64,000 nt of DNA. It comes from Nocardia sp. NBC_00508. Its GTDB lineage: Bacteria > Actinomycetota > Actinomycetes > Mycobacteriales > Mycobacteriaceae. The translations under genes and the position numbers were made by a program. The DNA is taken from NCBI RefSeq assembly GCF_036346875.1, contig NZ_CP107852.1, positions 2,108,001 through 2,172,000 of the forward strand, given 5' to 3'. The first letter of the stretch is position 1, and the number at the start of each line of letters is the position of its first letter. Shown here piece by piece: positions 42,679-53,717 of the stretch. The notes beneath the pieces are model-generated. The model saw only the letters and a list, made by a program, of their open reading frames with translations. It was not told where the DNA came from and did not search any database.

Positions 42679-43650
42679 TTAGTCGCGGTCCGAGCTCGCC
42701 GCCAGCGCGTTCACGCCGCCGACGATTTCGCTGATTTCCTGCGTGATCTGGGCCTGACGCACCGAGTTCGCCTCGCGCTGTAGCACACTGGCCAGTTCGT
42801 TGGCGTTGTCGGTGGCGGCCTTCATTGCGGTGCGCCGAGCCGCGGACTCGGATGCCGCTGCCTCGAGCAACGACGCGTAGATACGCGTATTGATGTACTT
42901 CGGCAGCAGCGCCGCCAGCAGCACATCGGCGTCGGGCTCGAATTCGTACTGCGCGTGGACTTCCGCGGTCGGCGAATCCGACACCATGTCCTCGCCCAGG
43001 TCGAAGTTCTCGTCGACGAAGCTCACCTGGATGGGCGCCAACCGGCGCACCTCCGGTGTCTGGGTCAGCATCGACACGAAGCGGGTGTAGACGATGTGCA
43101 GTTCATCCACTCCGGCGATGTCGCCCGTCCCGTGCGGGTGGGGAACCTCGCCGTCTGACCCGGCCATGAACGCATCCACCAAGTGGTGGCAGGCGGCCGA
43201 GGCATCGGTGTACTTCGGCTGCTGCGAGAACCCGGTCCAGGCGGAGACGAACGGGCGGTTGCGGAAGGTGTAGTACGTCAGGCCCTTGTTGCCCATGACA
43301 TAGAGCACCGGCTCCTTGCCCTCGTCGCGCAGCGTGGTCATCAGCTCTTCGGCGCGCTTGAGCACGTTCGAGTTGTAGCCACCGCACATACCGCTGTCAC
43401 TGGTGATCACCAGCACCGCCGCCCGACGCGGGTTCGGGCGCTCGGTCAGCAGCGGGTGCGACAGATTCTTCGACGCGCTCGCCAGCTCACTGAGGACCTT
43501 GGTGATCTCCTCCGCGTACGGCTTCGCCGCCGCGACCCTGGCCTGGGCCTTGGAGATGCGCGAGGTCGCGATCAGCTCTTGAGCCTTGGTGATCTTCTTG
43601 ATCGAATTCACACCACGAATGCGGGAGCGCAATTCACGCAAGCTTGCCAT
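42679..43650 (-). CDS. atpG: F1 ATP synthase subunit gamma
   Basis: 323 aa. The central shaft subunit: N-terminal [20 protein letters not shown] and the C-terminal [20 protein letters not shown], the coiled coil that turns inside the alpha3beta3 ring. The middle is longer than in E. coli (287 aa), with an actinobacterial insertion around residues 165-215 that includes [15 protein letters not shown], a region known to be lineage-specific in mycobacteria. It lies between atpA and atpD. Confidence 0.96.
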   Translation of the reverse strand: MASLRELRSRIRGVNSIKKITKAQELIATSRISKAQARVAAAKPYAEEITKVLSELASASKNLSHPLLTERPNPRRAAVLVITSDSGMCGGYNSNVLKRAEELMTTLRDEGKEPVLYVMGNKGLTYYTFRNRPFVSAWTGFSQQPKYTDASAACHHLVDAFMAGSDGEVPHPHGTGDIAGVDELHIVYTRFVSMLTQTPEVRRLAPIQVSFVDENFDLGEDMVSDSPTAEVHAQYEFEPDADVLLAALLPKYINTRIYASLLEAAASESAARRTAMKAATDNANELASVLQREANSVRQAQITQEISEIVGGVNALAASSDRD

Positions 43651-43706
43651 CAGCGGTTCACACTCCCTTCATTCGCAAGAATCGAATAGCGCATTGCGTA
43701 CCCGCG

Positions 43707-45344
43707 TTACTTCTCGACGTGCTTGCGCGTCACCGACAGCGACTCGACCTCTTCGTGGTCGAGCTCGCCCGCGTCGGCCTCGTTCACCACACGGCTGCCG
43801 TCGGAGGCGAGGAAGCCCTGCTTGAACTTCTCGGTGGCCGACTTGATCGCCTCGGCCGCCTCGCCGTCGAGCACCTTGCCGCCCGCGATGGACTTGAAGG
43901 CGTCCGCGGCGGTGCGGTGCAGGTCCTCCAGCAGTTCCGTGTTGAAGCGGCGGATGTCGGCGACCGGAACCGAGTCGTAGTAGCCGCCGTCGACCAGGTA
44001 GATCGAGATGATCTGGTCCTCGACCGGCACCGGCGAGTACTGGTCCTGCTTGAGCAGCTCGACCCAGCGGGCGCCGCGCTCGAGCTGCGCCAGCGACGCG
44101 GCGTCGAGGTCGGAAGCGAAGGCGGAGAACGCCTCCAGCTCGCGGTACTGCGCCATTTCCAGACGCAGCGAACCGGCGACCTTCTTCATGCCCTTGGTCT
44201 GGGCGGCGCCACCGACACGGGAGACCGAGGTACCGACGTTGATCGCCGGGCGGACACCCTTGTTGAACAGGTCGGACTCGAGGAAGACCTGGCCGTCGGT
44301 GATGGAGATGACGTTGGTCGGGATGAACGCCGAGATGTCGTTGGCCTTGGTCTCGATGATCGGCAGACCCGTCATCGAGCCGGCGCCCATCTCGTCGGAC
44401 AGCTTCGCGCAACGCTCCAGCAGACGGGAGTGCAGGTAGAAGACGTCACCCGGGTACGCCTCGCGGCCCGGCGGGCGACGCAGCAGCAGCGAGATGGCGC
44501 GGTAGGCCTCGGCCTGCTTGGTCAGATCGTCGAACACGATCAGCACGTGCTTGCCCTGGTACATCCAGTGCTGGCCGAGGGCCGAACCGGTGTAGGGCGC
44601 CAGCCACTTGAAGCCGGCGGAGTCCGAGGCGGGCGCCGCGACGATGGTGGTGTACTCCATCGCGCCGTGCGCCTCCAACGCGGTCTTGACGCCCGCGATG
44701 GTCGAACCCTTCTGGCCGATGGCGACGTAGATGCAGCGCATCTGCTTCTTCGGGTCGCCGGATTCCCAGTTGGCCTTCTGCGCGAGGATCGCGTCGATGC
44801 AGACCGCGGTCTTGCCGGTCTTGCGGTCGCCGATGATCAGCTGACGCTGACCACGGCCGATCGCGGTCAGCGCGTCGATGGCGGTGATGCCGGTGGCCAT
44901 CGGCTCCTCGACCGGCTGGCGCTGCAGCACGGTCGCGGCCTGCAGCTCCAGCACGCGCTGCTCCTCGGCCTCGATCTCGCCGAGACCGTCGATCGGCTGA
45001 CCGAGCGGGTTCACCACACGGCCGAGGAACTTGTCGCCGACCGGAACCGAGAGCACGTCACCGGTCCGGCGGACCTCGTGGCCTTCCTCGATCTTGGCGA
45101 ACTCGCCGAGGATGACCGCACCGATCTCACGGTCCTCGAGGTTCAGCGCCACGCCGAGCACGCCGCCCGGGAACTCGAGCAGCTCGTTGGCCATCGCCGA
45201 AGGCAGGCCGCTGACGTGCGCGATGCCGTCACTGGCGTCGGTGACCACACCGACTTCTTCGATGGAGGTCTCGGGGGTGTAGCTCTGGGTGTAGCTCTCG
45301 ATCGCACTACGGATCTCGTCGGAGGAGATCGTCAGCTCCGCCAT
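43707..45344 (-). CDS. atpA: F1 ATP synthase subunit alpha
   Basis: 545 aa. The non-catalytic nucleotide-binding subunit: Walker [15 protein letters not shown], the conserved [16 protein letters not shown], and the [20 protein letters not shown] signature. The C-terminus is extended by about 35 residues ([19 protein letters not shown] and on), like the alpha extension of mycobacteria that suppresses ATP hydrolysis. It lies between atpH and atpG. Confidence 0.97.
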   Translation of the reverse strand: MAELTISSDEIRSAIESYTQSYTPETSIEEVGVVTDASDGIAHVSGLPSAMANELLEFPGGVLGVALNLEDREIGAVILGEFAKIEEGHEVRRTGDVLSVPVGDKFLGRVVNPLGQPIDGLGEIEAEEQRVLELQAATVLQRQPVEEPMATGITAIDALTAIGRGQRQLIIGDRKTGKTAVCIDAILAQKANWESGDPKKQMRCIYVAIGQKGSTIAGVKTALEAHGAMEYTTIVAAPASDSAGFKWLAPYTGSALGQHWMYQGKHVLIVFDDLTKQAEAYRAISLLLRRPPGREAYPGDVFYLHSRLLERCAKLSDEMGAGSMTGLPIIETKANDISAFIPTNVISITDGQVFLESDLFNKGVRPAINVGTSVSRVGGAAQTKGMKKVAGSLRLEMAQYRELEAFSAFASDLDAASLAQLERGARWVELLKQDQYSPVPVEDQIISIYLVDGGYYDSVPVADIRRFNTELLEDLHRTAADAFKSIAGGKVLDGEAAEAIKSATEKFKQGFLASDGSRVVNEADAGELDHEEVESLSVTRKHVEK

Positions 45345-45400
45345 GTTCTTCCTGCTCTCGCTGTCTGGGTCTGGAATGTCGGGGGGTGGTGGTGAGCGCG

Positions 45401-46210
45401 CTAGGTCAGGGCCCGGCGCAGCTTTTCCAGTCGGCCGACGGCGCTGCCGTCGATCACGTCGTCACCGATGCGCACGACGAGCCCGCTCAGCAAACTCGGG
45501 TCGACCTCGACGTGCACCGTGATCGCCTTGCCGTAGATTCGGCGCAGCGAGACGGCCAGCCGTTCGCGCTGCTGCTCGGTGAGCGCGATCGCGGCGTGCA
45601 CGTGCGCCACGATCTGATCGCGGCGACCCGCTGCCAGGTCGGACAGCTCGTCGAAAGCCGCGCCGATGCTCGTGCGCTGCCTGGTCACCACCTGCTCCGC
45701 CAGGGTCAGGGTGATCGGCTCCGTCTTGTCCGCGAGCAGGCGGGTGACCAGCTCGCGCTTGGCCGAAGCCGGCTTCGCCCGATCCGACAGAGCCTGCTCC
45801 AGCTCGGGGTTGTCGCTGATGATCCGGCCGAGCCGGAACAGCTCGTCCTCGACCGCGTCGAGTCGACCGCGCTGCGCCGCCGACTCCAGCAACGCCTCCT
45901 GGCCGAGCAGCACCAGAGTGTCGACCAGGTCCGCGGTGCGCGACCAGTCCTGGGCCACCGCGGTGGTCAGCACCGCCAGCGTGGCAGCGCTGACCTTGCC
46001 GCCGAAGACCCGCTCGCAGAGTTCCGCGCGCGCGGAACCCGGCACCGACACGTCCGCGAGCGCCACACGCAGCGAACGCTGGTCGTCCAGCACGGCGACA
46101 ACGGCGAACAGTTCCGAGCCCGTCGTGGCCGCAGCCGTATCGCTTCCGGTCAGAGCGGCCCGAAGCGCCTCACGGGACCGGGCGCTTGCCTCGCGGCTCG
46201 CTGCGTACAT
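45401..46210 (-). CDS. atpH: F1 ATP synthase subunit delta
   Basis: 269 aa from the ATG at 46210 ([16 protein letters not shown]). The C-terminal region has the delta/OSCP core ([20 protein letters not shown]). In M. tuberculosis delta is fused to a second b-type subunit (about 446 aa); here it is unfused, like Streptomyces and Corynebacterium delta (about 270 aa). It anchors the peripheral stalk to F1. A frame upstream to 46255 is not supported by homology. The gene begins 20 nt after atpF. Confidence 0.94.
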   Translation of the reverse strand: MYAASREASARSREALRAALTGSDTAAATTGSELFAVVAVLDDQRSLRVALADVSVPGSARAELCERVFGGKVSAATLAVLTTAVAQDWSRTADLVDTLVLLGQEALLESAAQRGRLDAVEDELFRLGRIISDNPELEQALSDRAKPASAKRELVTRLLADKTEPITLTLAEQVVTRQRTSIGAAFDELSDLAAGRRDQIVAHVHAAIALTEQQRERLAVSLRRIYGKAITVHVEVDPSLLSGLVVRIGDDVIDGSAVGRLEKLRRALT

Positions 46211-46229
46211 GCTTCTCACTTTCGCGTCG

Positions 46230-46790
46230 TTACCTTCCGACCCCGATGCCAGCATCCGACTCGTCGAGCTCGTCGAGGAACCGCTCGATCGACGCCGCCT
46301 GCTTGGCCTCGTCCGACACCGACTGTCCGATGATCTTCTCGGCCAGGTCGACGGCCGTGCGGCCGACTTCGGAGCGGAGTTCGGTCAGGATCTGCTGGCG
46401 CTGGGCTTCCAGCTGGGTGTGGCCTGCCGCGACGATGCGGTCGCTTTCGGCCTGAGCCTCGGCACGCATCTGGGCGAGGATCTCCTGGCCCTGGGTACGC
46501 GCGTCCTCCCGGATGCGAGCGGCCTCGAGCCGGGCCTCGGCCAGCTGCTGCTGGTACTGCTGCAGGGTGAGCTGAGCTTCCTCCTGCGCGGCTTCCGCGC
46601 GAGCGATGCCGCCTTCGATCTTGTCGGAGCGCTCGTCGAGCGTCTTCATCAGACGCGGAACCACGTACTTGTAGAACAGGGCCGCAATGATGATGACGCA
46701 GACGATCGACCAGACGATGTCGTACGTTTCGGGGACGAGAGGATTCACTTCCTCTCCCTCCGCCGCCGCGAGCAAAACTGACTCGTACAT
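46230..46790 (-). CDS. atpF: Fo ATP synthase subunit b
   Basis: 186 aa. One N-terminal membrane helix ([20 protein letters not shown]) is followed by about 130 residues of right-handed coiled coil rich in Ala, Glu and Gln, ending in [11 protein letters not shown]. It forms the peripheral stalk with delta. It lies 5 bp after atpE. Confidence 0.96.
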   Translation of the reverse strand: MYESVLLAAAEGEEVNPLVPETYDIVWSIVCVIIIAALFYKYVVPRLMKTLDERSDKIEGGIARAEAAQEEAQLTLQQYQQQLAEARLEAARIREDARTQGQEILAQMRAEAQAESDRIVAAGHTQLEAQRQQILTELRSEVGRTAVDLAEKIIGQSVSDEAKQAASIERFLDELDESDAGIGVGR

Positions 46791-46795
46791 CGGAA

Positions 46796-47969
<1,174 letters not shown>

Positions 47970-48116
47970 TGACGATCAATTTGGGTCGACTCAGGTCGGC
48001 TCGAAGTTCGTCAGCAGCTGTGCGGCGGTTTGGACTCCACCCGGCGTCTGTACGTGTGTCGGCGACATCGTCGACATGCAGAACCGGAACACCCCTCGGA
48101 GCCCGGCACGGCAGTA

Positions 48117-48122
48117 AGCATA
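48117..48122 (-). promoter_or_regulatory. Possible -10 box upstream of atpB
   Basis: TATGCT on the minus strand fits TANNNT and lies about 150 bp before atpB, in the only long gap of the operon. The -35 region (CACTGG at 17 bp) is poor, so this promoter is tentative. Confidence 0.3.
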
Positions 48123-48226
48123 GCTGCCTCGCGGGGGATCCAGTGGCTGACCCCTCTCTTGGTCGCTTGCTTACCAACACTTTACCAAGTGATCTACGAC
48201 AGCGCGTAGGGGGTGTGCGTTTTTTG

Positions 48227-48679
48227 TTACTCGCGGGTATCAGACGCTTCCGTGTCGGTTGTGGTCACGTATGGAACCTTCTGGCGGAGAACGCCATACG
48301 TCTCCGCGCCGAGCACGATGACCAAGGCTCCGACGACGGTGAGGAACAGGACCACCCGATCGTAGAAATCGAACTGGTTGAGGATCCCGACGACCACCAA
48401 GGCCACCAGCATCTTGCCCACCCAGCTGACCAGCATGACCAGGCCGGCGGTGGTCGGCGGCAGTTTCGCGCCGAACAGCACGACAGCCGCGGTGGTGAGG
48501 ATGAAGCCGCCGCCGATCGCGGCGCCGAGCAGCGCGCCCCACACGCCGGACATTCCCGAGATCGCGGCGCCGAGCCCGACCGCGAGGACCACCAGCACGC
48601 CGAGGCCGATCACGCCGTAGCGCAGCGCGGCACGCAGCGGCGCGTCGGGGCCTGCGATGGGTTCGGGTGTGAAACTCAC
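48227..48679 (-). CDS. atpI: AtpI-like ATP synthase assembly/membrane protein
   Basis: 150 aa, GTG start. Four hydrophobic segments are predicted, with GAKLPPTTAGLVMLVSWVGK as a polar link after the second. Position (first gene before atpB) and topology match actinobacterial AtpI (Rv1303). AtpI proteins help c-ring assembly in some bacteria; that role is inferred. The start codon and Shine-Dalgarno lie in the 27-bp sequence shared with the PduO gene. Confidence 0.85.
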   Translation of the reverse strand: MSFTPEPIAGPDAPLRAALRYGVIGLGVLVVLAVGLGAAISGMSGVWGALLGAAIGGGFILTTAAVVLFGAKLPPTTAGLVMLVSWVGKMLVALVVVGILNQFDFYDRVVLFLTVVGALVIVLGAETYGVLRQKVPYVTTTDTEASDTRE

Positions 48680-48722
48680 GACGTCACCTCGCTGCCGCTC
48701 GGTTCCGCCGTGCGCTGCGCGG
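48675..48722. repeat. Gene-start repeat, copy 2 (atpI)
   Basis: Identical over 27 bp (48675-48701) to 39932-39958 at the start of the PduO gene, then similar for about a dozen bases (TTCCGCCGTGCGC against TGCCGCCATGCGC). It contains the GTG start and GAGGTGA of atpI. Confidence 0.7.
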
Positions 48723-48751
48723 GGTCGATGGTTCGCTCACAGGCGCCGACT

Positions 48752-49909
48752 TTACCCGGACGCCGATCGGTCACCCGCCGGGTCCCCACGCCGCAGCCCG
48801 GGAATCGCGGTGATCACCAACGCGAAGACCAGGCCGCCCGCCATCAGCAGGACAACCAGTGTGCGGTCCATCAGCGAGGTGCCCACCGCGCCGAACGCAA
48901 GCACGCCGACCCACAAATAGATCAGCAGCACCACGCGCCGGTGTGAATGCCCGATCTGCAGCAAACGATGATGCAAGTGCATTTTGTCCGGCGTCGAGAA
49001 ACTGACGCCCGCGCGGACCCGGCGCACGATGGCGAGCAACAGGTCCAGCACCGGAATGAACATCACCGCGCCGACCAGCAACAGCGGGGAAAGCAGACCG
49101 ACGATGTCGCGCGGCCCGTAGCCCTGCAGCGGGATTCGACCGGAAGCGCCGGTCGACACCGCGGCCAGCATCAATCCGATCAGCATCGAGCCGGAGTCGC
49201 CCATGAATATGCGCGCGGGCTGGAAATTGTGCGGCAGGAATCCGAGGCACCCGCCCGCCAGCGCGGCGGCCAGCAGAGCGGGCGGGTAGGTGTCGACCGA
49301 GCCGCCCTGCTCGTTCATCAAGCCCAGGCAGAACACGAAAACGGCGAGCGCCGCGATCAGGCCGAGGCCCGCCGCGAGACCGTCCAGACCGTCGACGAAG
49401 TTCATCGCGTTGACCAGGGTGACGGTGACCGCGACCGTCACCAAGCCGCCTTGTAACCCATCCAGCACCACCGTGGTGTTGCTGAACGGGTTATAGATGA
49501 CGTACCAGCCCAGCCCCATGACGGCCATCACGCCCGCCGCCGTCACCTGCCCGGCGAACTTCGTGAGCGCGTCGAGTCCCCACCGATCGTCGACGATGCC
49601 GACCGCCACGATGAGCGTGCTCGCCACCAGCACGGCGATCGGGATATTGGGTTTGTAGTCGAATCCACTCCGTAGCGCGGGCAGTTGGTGCGCGAACAGC
49701 ACCGCGGCGACCACCCCGATGTACATGCCGACGCCGCCCATCCGCGGAATCGGCTTGACGTGCACATCCCGATCGCGCGGCACGGCGACCGCCCCGAAGC
49801 CGATCGCCAGCACACGCACCCCACCGGTGGCCAGGAAGGTCACCGCCGCGGAGATGAGCAGCACGACGAGCAGCTCCCGCAGGGGAACGATAGCGCTCGA
49901 ACCCATCAT
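48752..49909 (-). CDS. wecA: WecA-type UDP-GlcNAc:decaprenyl-phosphate GlcNAc-1-phosphate transferase
   Basis: 385 aa. A polytopic membrane enzyme of the MraY/WecA family with about 11 helices. Family motifs: VHVKPIPRMGGVGMYIG, GIVDDRWGLDALTK, NAMNFVDGLDGLAAG, and RIFMGDSGSMLIGL (metal and substrate Asp residues), and the HLHHRLLQIGHSHR loop. In mycolic-acid actinobacteria it starts the linker of arabinogalactan on decaprenyl phosphate. The ATG overlaps the tsaC stop (ATGA). It matches Rv1302. Confidence 0.95.
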   Translation of the reverse strand: MMGSSAIVPLRELLVVLLISAAVTFLATGGVRVLAIGFGAVAVPRDRDVHVKPIPRMGGVGMYIGVVAAVLFAHQLPALRSGFDYKPNIPIAVLVASTLIVAVGIVDDRWGLDALTKFAGQVTAAGVMAVMGLGWYVIYNPFSNTTVVLDGLQGGLVTVAVTVTLVNAMNFVDGLDGLAAGLGLIAALAVFVFCLGLMNEQGGSVDTYPPALLAAALAGGCLGFLPHNFQPARIFMGDSGSMLIGLMLAAVSTGASGRIPLQGYGPRDIVGLLSPLLLVGAVMFIPVLDLLLAIVRRVRAGVSFSTPDKMHLHHRLLQIGHSHRRVVLLIYLWVGVLAFGAVGTSLMDRTLVVLLMAGGLVFALVITAIPGLRRGDPAGDRSASG

Positions 49910-50577
49910 CCGAGCCGCTGCGCGGCGCCACCGAGCGCCTCCGGCGACATGCCGAGCACCTCGGCGATGTCGGCGACGGGCACCGCGCCCGCGCGCAGGA
50001 TGCGCGGCTGATCGGCGGTCAGGTCGACGATCGTGGAGGCGACCGCGTGCTCGGCGGTGCCGCCGTCGAGGTAGACGCCGACCAGGTCACCGAGCTGGTC
50101 ACGGGCCTCGGCCGCGGTCTTGGCCGGCGGCTGTCCGGACACGTTGGCGCTGGACACCGCCAGCGGTCCGACCTCGCGCAACACCTCGAGTGCGACCGGG
50201 TGCAGTGGCATCCGCAGCATCACCGTCCCGCGCGTGTCCCCGAGATCCCAGGCGAGCGAAGGAGCTTGCTGCACAACCAGACTCAGGCCGCCGGGCCAGA
50301 ACGCCCGGATCAGTTCGCGCGCCTGCGGCCGCACCGAGAACACCAGGCCGTCGATGGTGTGCCAGGATCCGACGAGCACCGGCACAGGCATGTCTCTGCC
50401 TCGGCGCTTGGCCGCCAGCAGGGAGCTCACCGCGGTGGAATCGAACGCGTCGGCGGCCAAGCCGTACAGGGTGTCGGTGGGCAGCACGACCAACCGTCCG
50501 GATTTCAGGGCGCTGGTGGCTGCGGACAGTCCGGCGGCGCGCGAGTCGGGATCCGCGCAGTCGTAGACGGTACTCAC
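49906..50577 (-). CDS. tsaC: L-threonylcarbamoyladenylate synthase (TsaC/Sua5)
   Basis: 223 aa from the GTG at 50577, chosen because it gives the N-terminus STVYDCADPDSRAAG typical of actinobacterial Sua5, and because it overlaps the stop of the upstream repeat ORF (GTGA); an ATG at 50586 is the alternative. It makes threonylcarbamoyl-AMP for the t6A37 modification of ANN-decoding tRNAs. YrdC-fold features: GRLVVLPTDTLYGLAADAF, AKRRGRDMPVPVLVG, and PLAVSSANVSGQPPAKT. It overlaps wecA. It matches Rv1301. Confidence 0.93.
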   Translation of the reverse strand: MSTVYDCADPDSRAAGLSAATSALKSGRLVVLPTDTLYGLAADAFDSTAVSSLLAAKRRGRDMPVPVLVGSWHTIDGLVFSVRPQARELIRAFWPGGLSLVVQQAPSLAWDLGDTRGTVMLRMPLHPVALEVLREVGPLAVSSANVSGQPPAKTAAEARDQLGDLVGVYLDGGTAEHAVASTIVDLTADQPRILRAGAVPVADIAEVLGMSPEALGGAAQRLG

Positions 50578-50586
50578 GAACCCCAT

Positions 50587-50814
50587 GCTATCCCGCCTCT
50601 CCGGGCCTTCAGGCCGTACCAGTAGGTGCCGCGAGACCTGCGTTCAGGTCCTGCGTTCAGTGCCGAACAAGTCTTGGACGTGCCTGGTGAGTTACCCATG
50701 GCTATCCCGCCTCTCCGGGCCTTCAGGCCGTACCAGTAGGTGCCGCGAGACCTGCGTTCAGGTCCTGCGTTCAGTGCCGAACAAGTCTTGGACGTGCCCG
50801 GTGAGTTACCCATG
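50587..50814. repeat. Two tandem 114-bp repeats, an in-frame 38-residue unit, directly upstream of tsaC
   Basis: Copies 50587-50700 and 50701-50814 differ at one base (T/C). Because 114 is a multiple of three, the minus strand has one open frame (50813-50574, 79 codons) made of two units starting MGNSPGTSKTCSALN and ending KARRGGIA. Its stop TGA overlaps the GTG start of tsaC. No convincing ribosome-binding site precedes it. It may be a translated leader, a repeat family member or a non-coding duplication. The following 275 bp to prmC hold no gene. Confidence 0.7.
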
Positions 50815-51089
50815 TTCTTACGAAGTCAGCTGTCGCGTTCTCGCCCACGGCGATGCTGCCGCGACTTTGTTTGCCGTCATTGAAACGACCCGAACGGCAC
50901 CCGGCGACACACCCTATGTCGAAACACACACCTCTGCCAACGCACACCTGTACTCCACTCCCCTGCTGACGCGGCCCGGCACTAGGGCCGAGCGTGTTGG
51001 TCGTGGGGCGGACCGGGCTTCAGAGGCAGCGACTTCGATCAGCGCACAGGATCGGAGCACCGCTGATCGGCCGGTGCAACCTGACGCCG

Positions 51090-51968
51090 TCAAGTGCGGA
51101 TGGCCGCGACAAAGCGCGGCTTTCCCGCTAGGTCTGGGTGTTCGACTATGCCGGTGAACTCTCCGTGCTGTGCCAGCAGTGCGGCCAGGGCCGAACCGTT
51201 GGTGTCGTCGTGTTCGACGGCTACGCCGCCGCCTTGGCGTAGCAGGCGGGTGATGTTGGGGACCATGCCGCGGATGACGGACAGGCCGTCCTGGCCGCCG
51301 AACAGGGCGATGGGCGGGTCGTGCTCGGCCACCTCGGGGTCGAGGCGGGCGCCCTCCGGGATGTAGGGCGGGTTGGAGACCACGACGTCCACGCGCCCGT
51401 TGAGGTCGGTGAGCAGTCTGGGGTCGGTGGCGTCGTCGGAGTAGAGGGTGATCGGGGTGTCGCCCGCCGCGATGCGGTCGTCGGCGTTGCGACGTGCCCA
51501 GACCAGCGCCGTGGGATCGAGCTCGATCGCGTGCACGTCGGCGTCGGGGCGCGCGTGCGCGATGGCCAGTGCGAGCGCGCCCGAACCGGTGCACAGGTCG
51601 ACGACGATCGGGGCGTGATCGTGCGGCAGCGCCTCCAGCTGCGCCAGCGCCCACGCGAACAGCAGCTCGGTCTCCGGGCGCGGCACGAAGACGCCGGGTC
51701 CGACCGCGAGGTCGAGCGCACCCATCACAGCCGTTCCGGTCAAGTGCTGCAAGGGAATCCGCTGCGCACGGCGATCGACCAGCTCACGGTACTCGTCCAG
51801 CTTGCCCGGCGGCACCAGCGGTGTCAGCGCGAGCCTGGTCCGTTCCACGCCGAGAACGTGCGCCGCCAGCTGCTCGGCATCGGCCTGCGGACTGTGTACC
51901 CCGGCCCTCCGCAATGTCGCGATGGCGTCGTTGATGGCGGGGCGCAACGCGACTCGGGTCGTAGACAT
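51090..51968 (-). CDS. prmC: PrmC (HemK) release-factor glutamine methyltransferase
   Basis: 292 aa from the ATG at 51968. It methylates the Gln of the GGQ motif of RF1/RF2. SAM-binding VDLCTGSGALALAIAH, the catalytic NPPY in VVVSNPPYIPEGARLDPEV, and the N-terminal helical domain (HVLGVERTRLALTPLVP) are all present. Its substrate PrfA is encoded directly upstream (25 bp), as in most bacteria. Confidence 0.95.
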   Translation of the reverse strand: MSTTRVALRPAINDAIATLRRAGVHSPQADAEQLAAHVLGVERTRLALTPLVPPGKLDEYRELVDRRAQRIPLQHLTGTAVMGALDLAVGPGVFVPRPETELLFAWALAQLEALPHDHAPIVVDLCTGSGALALAIAHARPDADVHAIELDPTALVWARRNADDRIAAGDTPITLYSDDATDPRLLTDLNGRVDVVVSNPPYIPEGARLDPEVAEHDPPIALFGGQDGLSVIRGMVPNITRLLRQGGGVAVEHDDTNGSALAALLAQHGEFTGIVEHPDLAGKPRFVAAIRT

Positions 51969-51993
51969 GGCACTGACTCTGCCGGAAAGGCGA

Positions 51994-53064
51994 TCATTCC
52001 GCGGCCATACGCGCTTCGCGATCCGCCTTACCCAGGGCATCCAGCAGCGCGTCGAGATCGCCGTCGAGCACGGTGTCGAGGTTGTGCGCCTTGAAGCCGA
52101 TGCGATGGTCGGTGATCCGGTTCTCCGGGAAGTTGTAGGTGCGAATCCGCTCGGAGCGGTCCACGGTGCGAATCTGGCTGGCTCGGCCCGCGGCCGCCTC
52201 CTGGTCGGCCTGTTCCTCGGCCAGCGCCTGCAGCCGGGCCGCGAGCACCTGCATGGCGCGGGCCTTGTTCTGCAGCTGGGAACGCTCGTTCTGGCAGGTG
52301 ACCACGATGCCGGAGGGCAGATGGGTGATGCGGACCGCGGAGTCGGTGGTGTTGACGCCTTGGCCGCCCTTGCCGGAGGAGCGATAGACATCGATGCGCA
52401 GATCGGACTCGTCGATCTGCACCTCTTCGATTTCGTCGGGCTCTGGGTAGATCAGCACGCCCGCCGCCGACGTGTGGATCCGCCCCTGCGATTCGGTCAC
52501 CGGCACCCGCTGCACACGGTGCACGCCGCCCTCGAACTTGAATCGCGACCACACGCCGTCGCGTGCAGCGTCGCGACTCTTGATCGACAACGTCGCCTCT
52601 TTGTAGCCGCCCAGATCGGACAGCGTCGCGTCGAGAATTTCGACCTTCCAGCCGTGGCGCTCGGCGTAGCGCAGGTACATGCGGGCCAGGTCGGCAGCGA
52701 ACAACGCGGACTCCTCGCCGCCCTCCCCGGACTTCACCTCGAGCACGACGTCGTCGCCGTCGTGCGGGTCGCGCGGGGCCAGCAGGTCGGCGAGGGTCTG
52801 TTCCAGTTCTCCGACCTGTCGTTCCAGGCCGGGGACCTCGGCGGCGAAGGCGGCATCGTCGGCGGCGAGTTCCCGGGCGGCGGACAGGTCGTCGCGCGCC
52901 GTCTCGAGCTTGCGATAGGTGGCCATGACCGGGGCCAGTTCGGCGAACCGCTTGCCGACCCGGCGCGCGGCGCCCGCATCGTTGTGCAGCGACGGATCGG
53001 CCAGCTGCGTCTCCAAACCGGCGTACTCGGCCAGAACGTCGTCGATGGCGGACGGTTGCGTCAC
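51994..53064 (-). CDS. prfA: Peptide chain release factor 1
   Basis: 356 aa from the GTG at 53064, with AAGGA 6 nt upstream. It recognises UAA and UAG. The codon-recognition segment is present ([16 protein letters not shown] here replaces PAT/PVT type-1 tripeptide), followed by the catalytic [19 protein letters not shown] with GGQ. A frame extended to 53094 lacks homology. It lies between prmC and rpmE; a terminator hairpin separates it from rpmE. Confidence 0.96.
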   Translation of the reverse strand: MTQPSAIDDVLAEYAGLETQLADPSLHNDAGAARRVGKRFAELAPVMATYRKLETARDDLSAARELAADDAAFAAEVPGLERQVGELEQTLADLLAPRDPHDGDDVVLEVKSGEGGEESALFAADLARMYLRYAERHGWKVEILDATLSDLGGYKEATLSIKSRDAARDGVWSRFKFEGGVHRVQRVPVTESQGRIHTSAAGVLIYPEPDEIEEVQIDESDLRIDVYRSSGKGGQGVNTTDSAVRITHLPSGIVVTCQNERSQLQNKARAMQVLAARLQALAEEQADQEAAAGRASQIRTVDRSERIRTYNFPENRITDHRIGFKAHNLDTVLDGDLDALLDALGKADREARMAAE

Positions 53065-53101
53065 GGTGCTTCCTTCTCCTGGGAACCTGTCCATACAAAC
53101 A

Positions 53102-53137
53102 CCGACGCCCGGCCTGCACAGCAGGACCGGGCGTCGG
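53102..53137 (-). terminator. Terminator between rpmE and prfA
   Basis: CCGACGCCCGG (53102-53112) pairs with 53127-53137, and the inner CCTGC/GCAGG extends the stem, with one bulged A and a 3-nt loop. It lies 8 nt after the rpmE stop and would separate rpmE from prfA-prmC. Confidence 0.8.
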
Positions 53138-53145
53138 CGAGGAAG

Positions 53146-53376
53146 CTACTTTGCGTCGGCCTTCTTGCCGGCACGCTTGCCGTAGCGGGCCTCGAAGCGC
53201 GCCACGCGGCCACCGGTGTCGAGGATCTTCTGCTTGCCGGTGTAGAACGGGTGGCACTGCGAGCAGACCTCGACGGTGATGTGCCCCGACTCCTTGGTGC
53301 TGCGAGTCTGGAAGGTGTTGCCGCAGCCACAGACGACCGTGGTGTCGACATATGTCGGGTGAATTCCTGCCTTCAT
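53146..53376 (-). CDS. rpmE: 50S ribosomal protein L31, zinc-binding type
   Basis: 76 aa. The Cys pairs VVCGCGNTF and [12 protein letters not shown] identify the zinc-ribbon (C+) form, as opposed to the zinc-free paralog that is induced on zinc limitation. GAGAGG lies just upstream of the ATG. It matches Rv1298 between rho and prfA. Its own leader contains two palindromes (53377-53475). Confidence 0.97.
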   Translation of the reverse strand: MKAGIHPTYVDTTVVCGCGNTFQTRSTKESGHITVEVCSQCHPFYTGKQKILDTGGRVARFEARYGKRAGKKADAK

Positions 53377-53475
53377 GGATGTCCTCTCGAGATGTGGTCG
53401 CCGGGTCGCCCACGCGAATTCGCGAAGACGTGAACCGGAACCGACTAGGCGGGAGGTCTGCTCACGTGAGCAGAC
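53377..53475 (-). promoter_or_regulatory. rpmE leader with palindromes (candidate L31 leader)
   Basis: A perfect 20-bp palindrome (half-site GTCTGCTCAC, 53456-53475) and a 12-bp one (CGCGAATTCGCG, 53414-53425) lie upstream of rpmE. A plausible -10 box (CATACT near 53490) is upstream of them, so both would be in the mRNA leader. Structured leaders for autoregulation by L31 are known in actinobacteria. The rest of the 53377-53717 gap shows nothing else. Confidence 0.4.
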
Positions 53476-53717
53476 GCAACGACCGTTCAGTATGCCAGAA
53501 CCGCCGTTACGCTCCCAAAACGCCCCCGGCGAGTGGTTTGTTCCCGCCCTAGGTATCCCCCCGATCGTTTGCGCCCCTGGAACTTCGGGCGCGCGAATTC
53601 TCGCCGCCTTCGGGACCCTGAAGTCGGGTAGTCCGCTACTCAGGAATGCGAACAGATCCGTTCATAGAGTTGCAGACCTGGTGCACATCGCTGTTCCGCG
53701 ACAGGAAGGGGACCCGC

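Noticed and set aside
49906..50586. ATG at 50586 as the tsaC start
   Set aside because: Possible, but the GTG at 50577 gives a better match to the family N-terminus and the GTGA overlap; kept as alternative.
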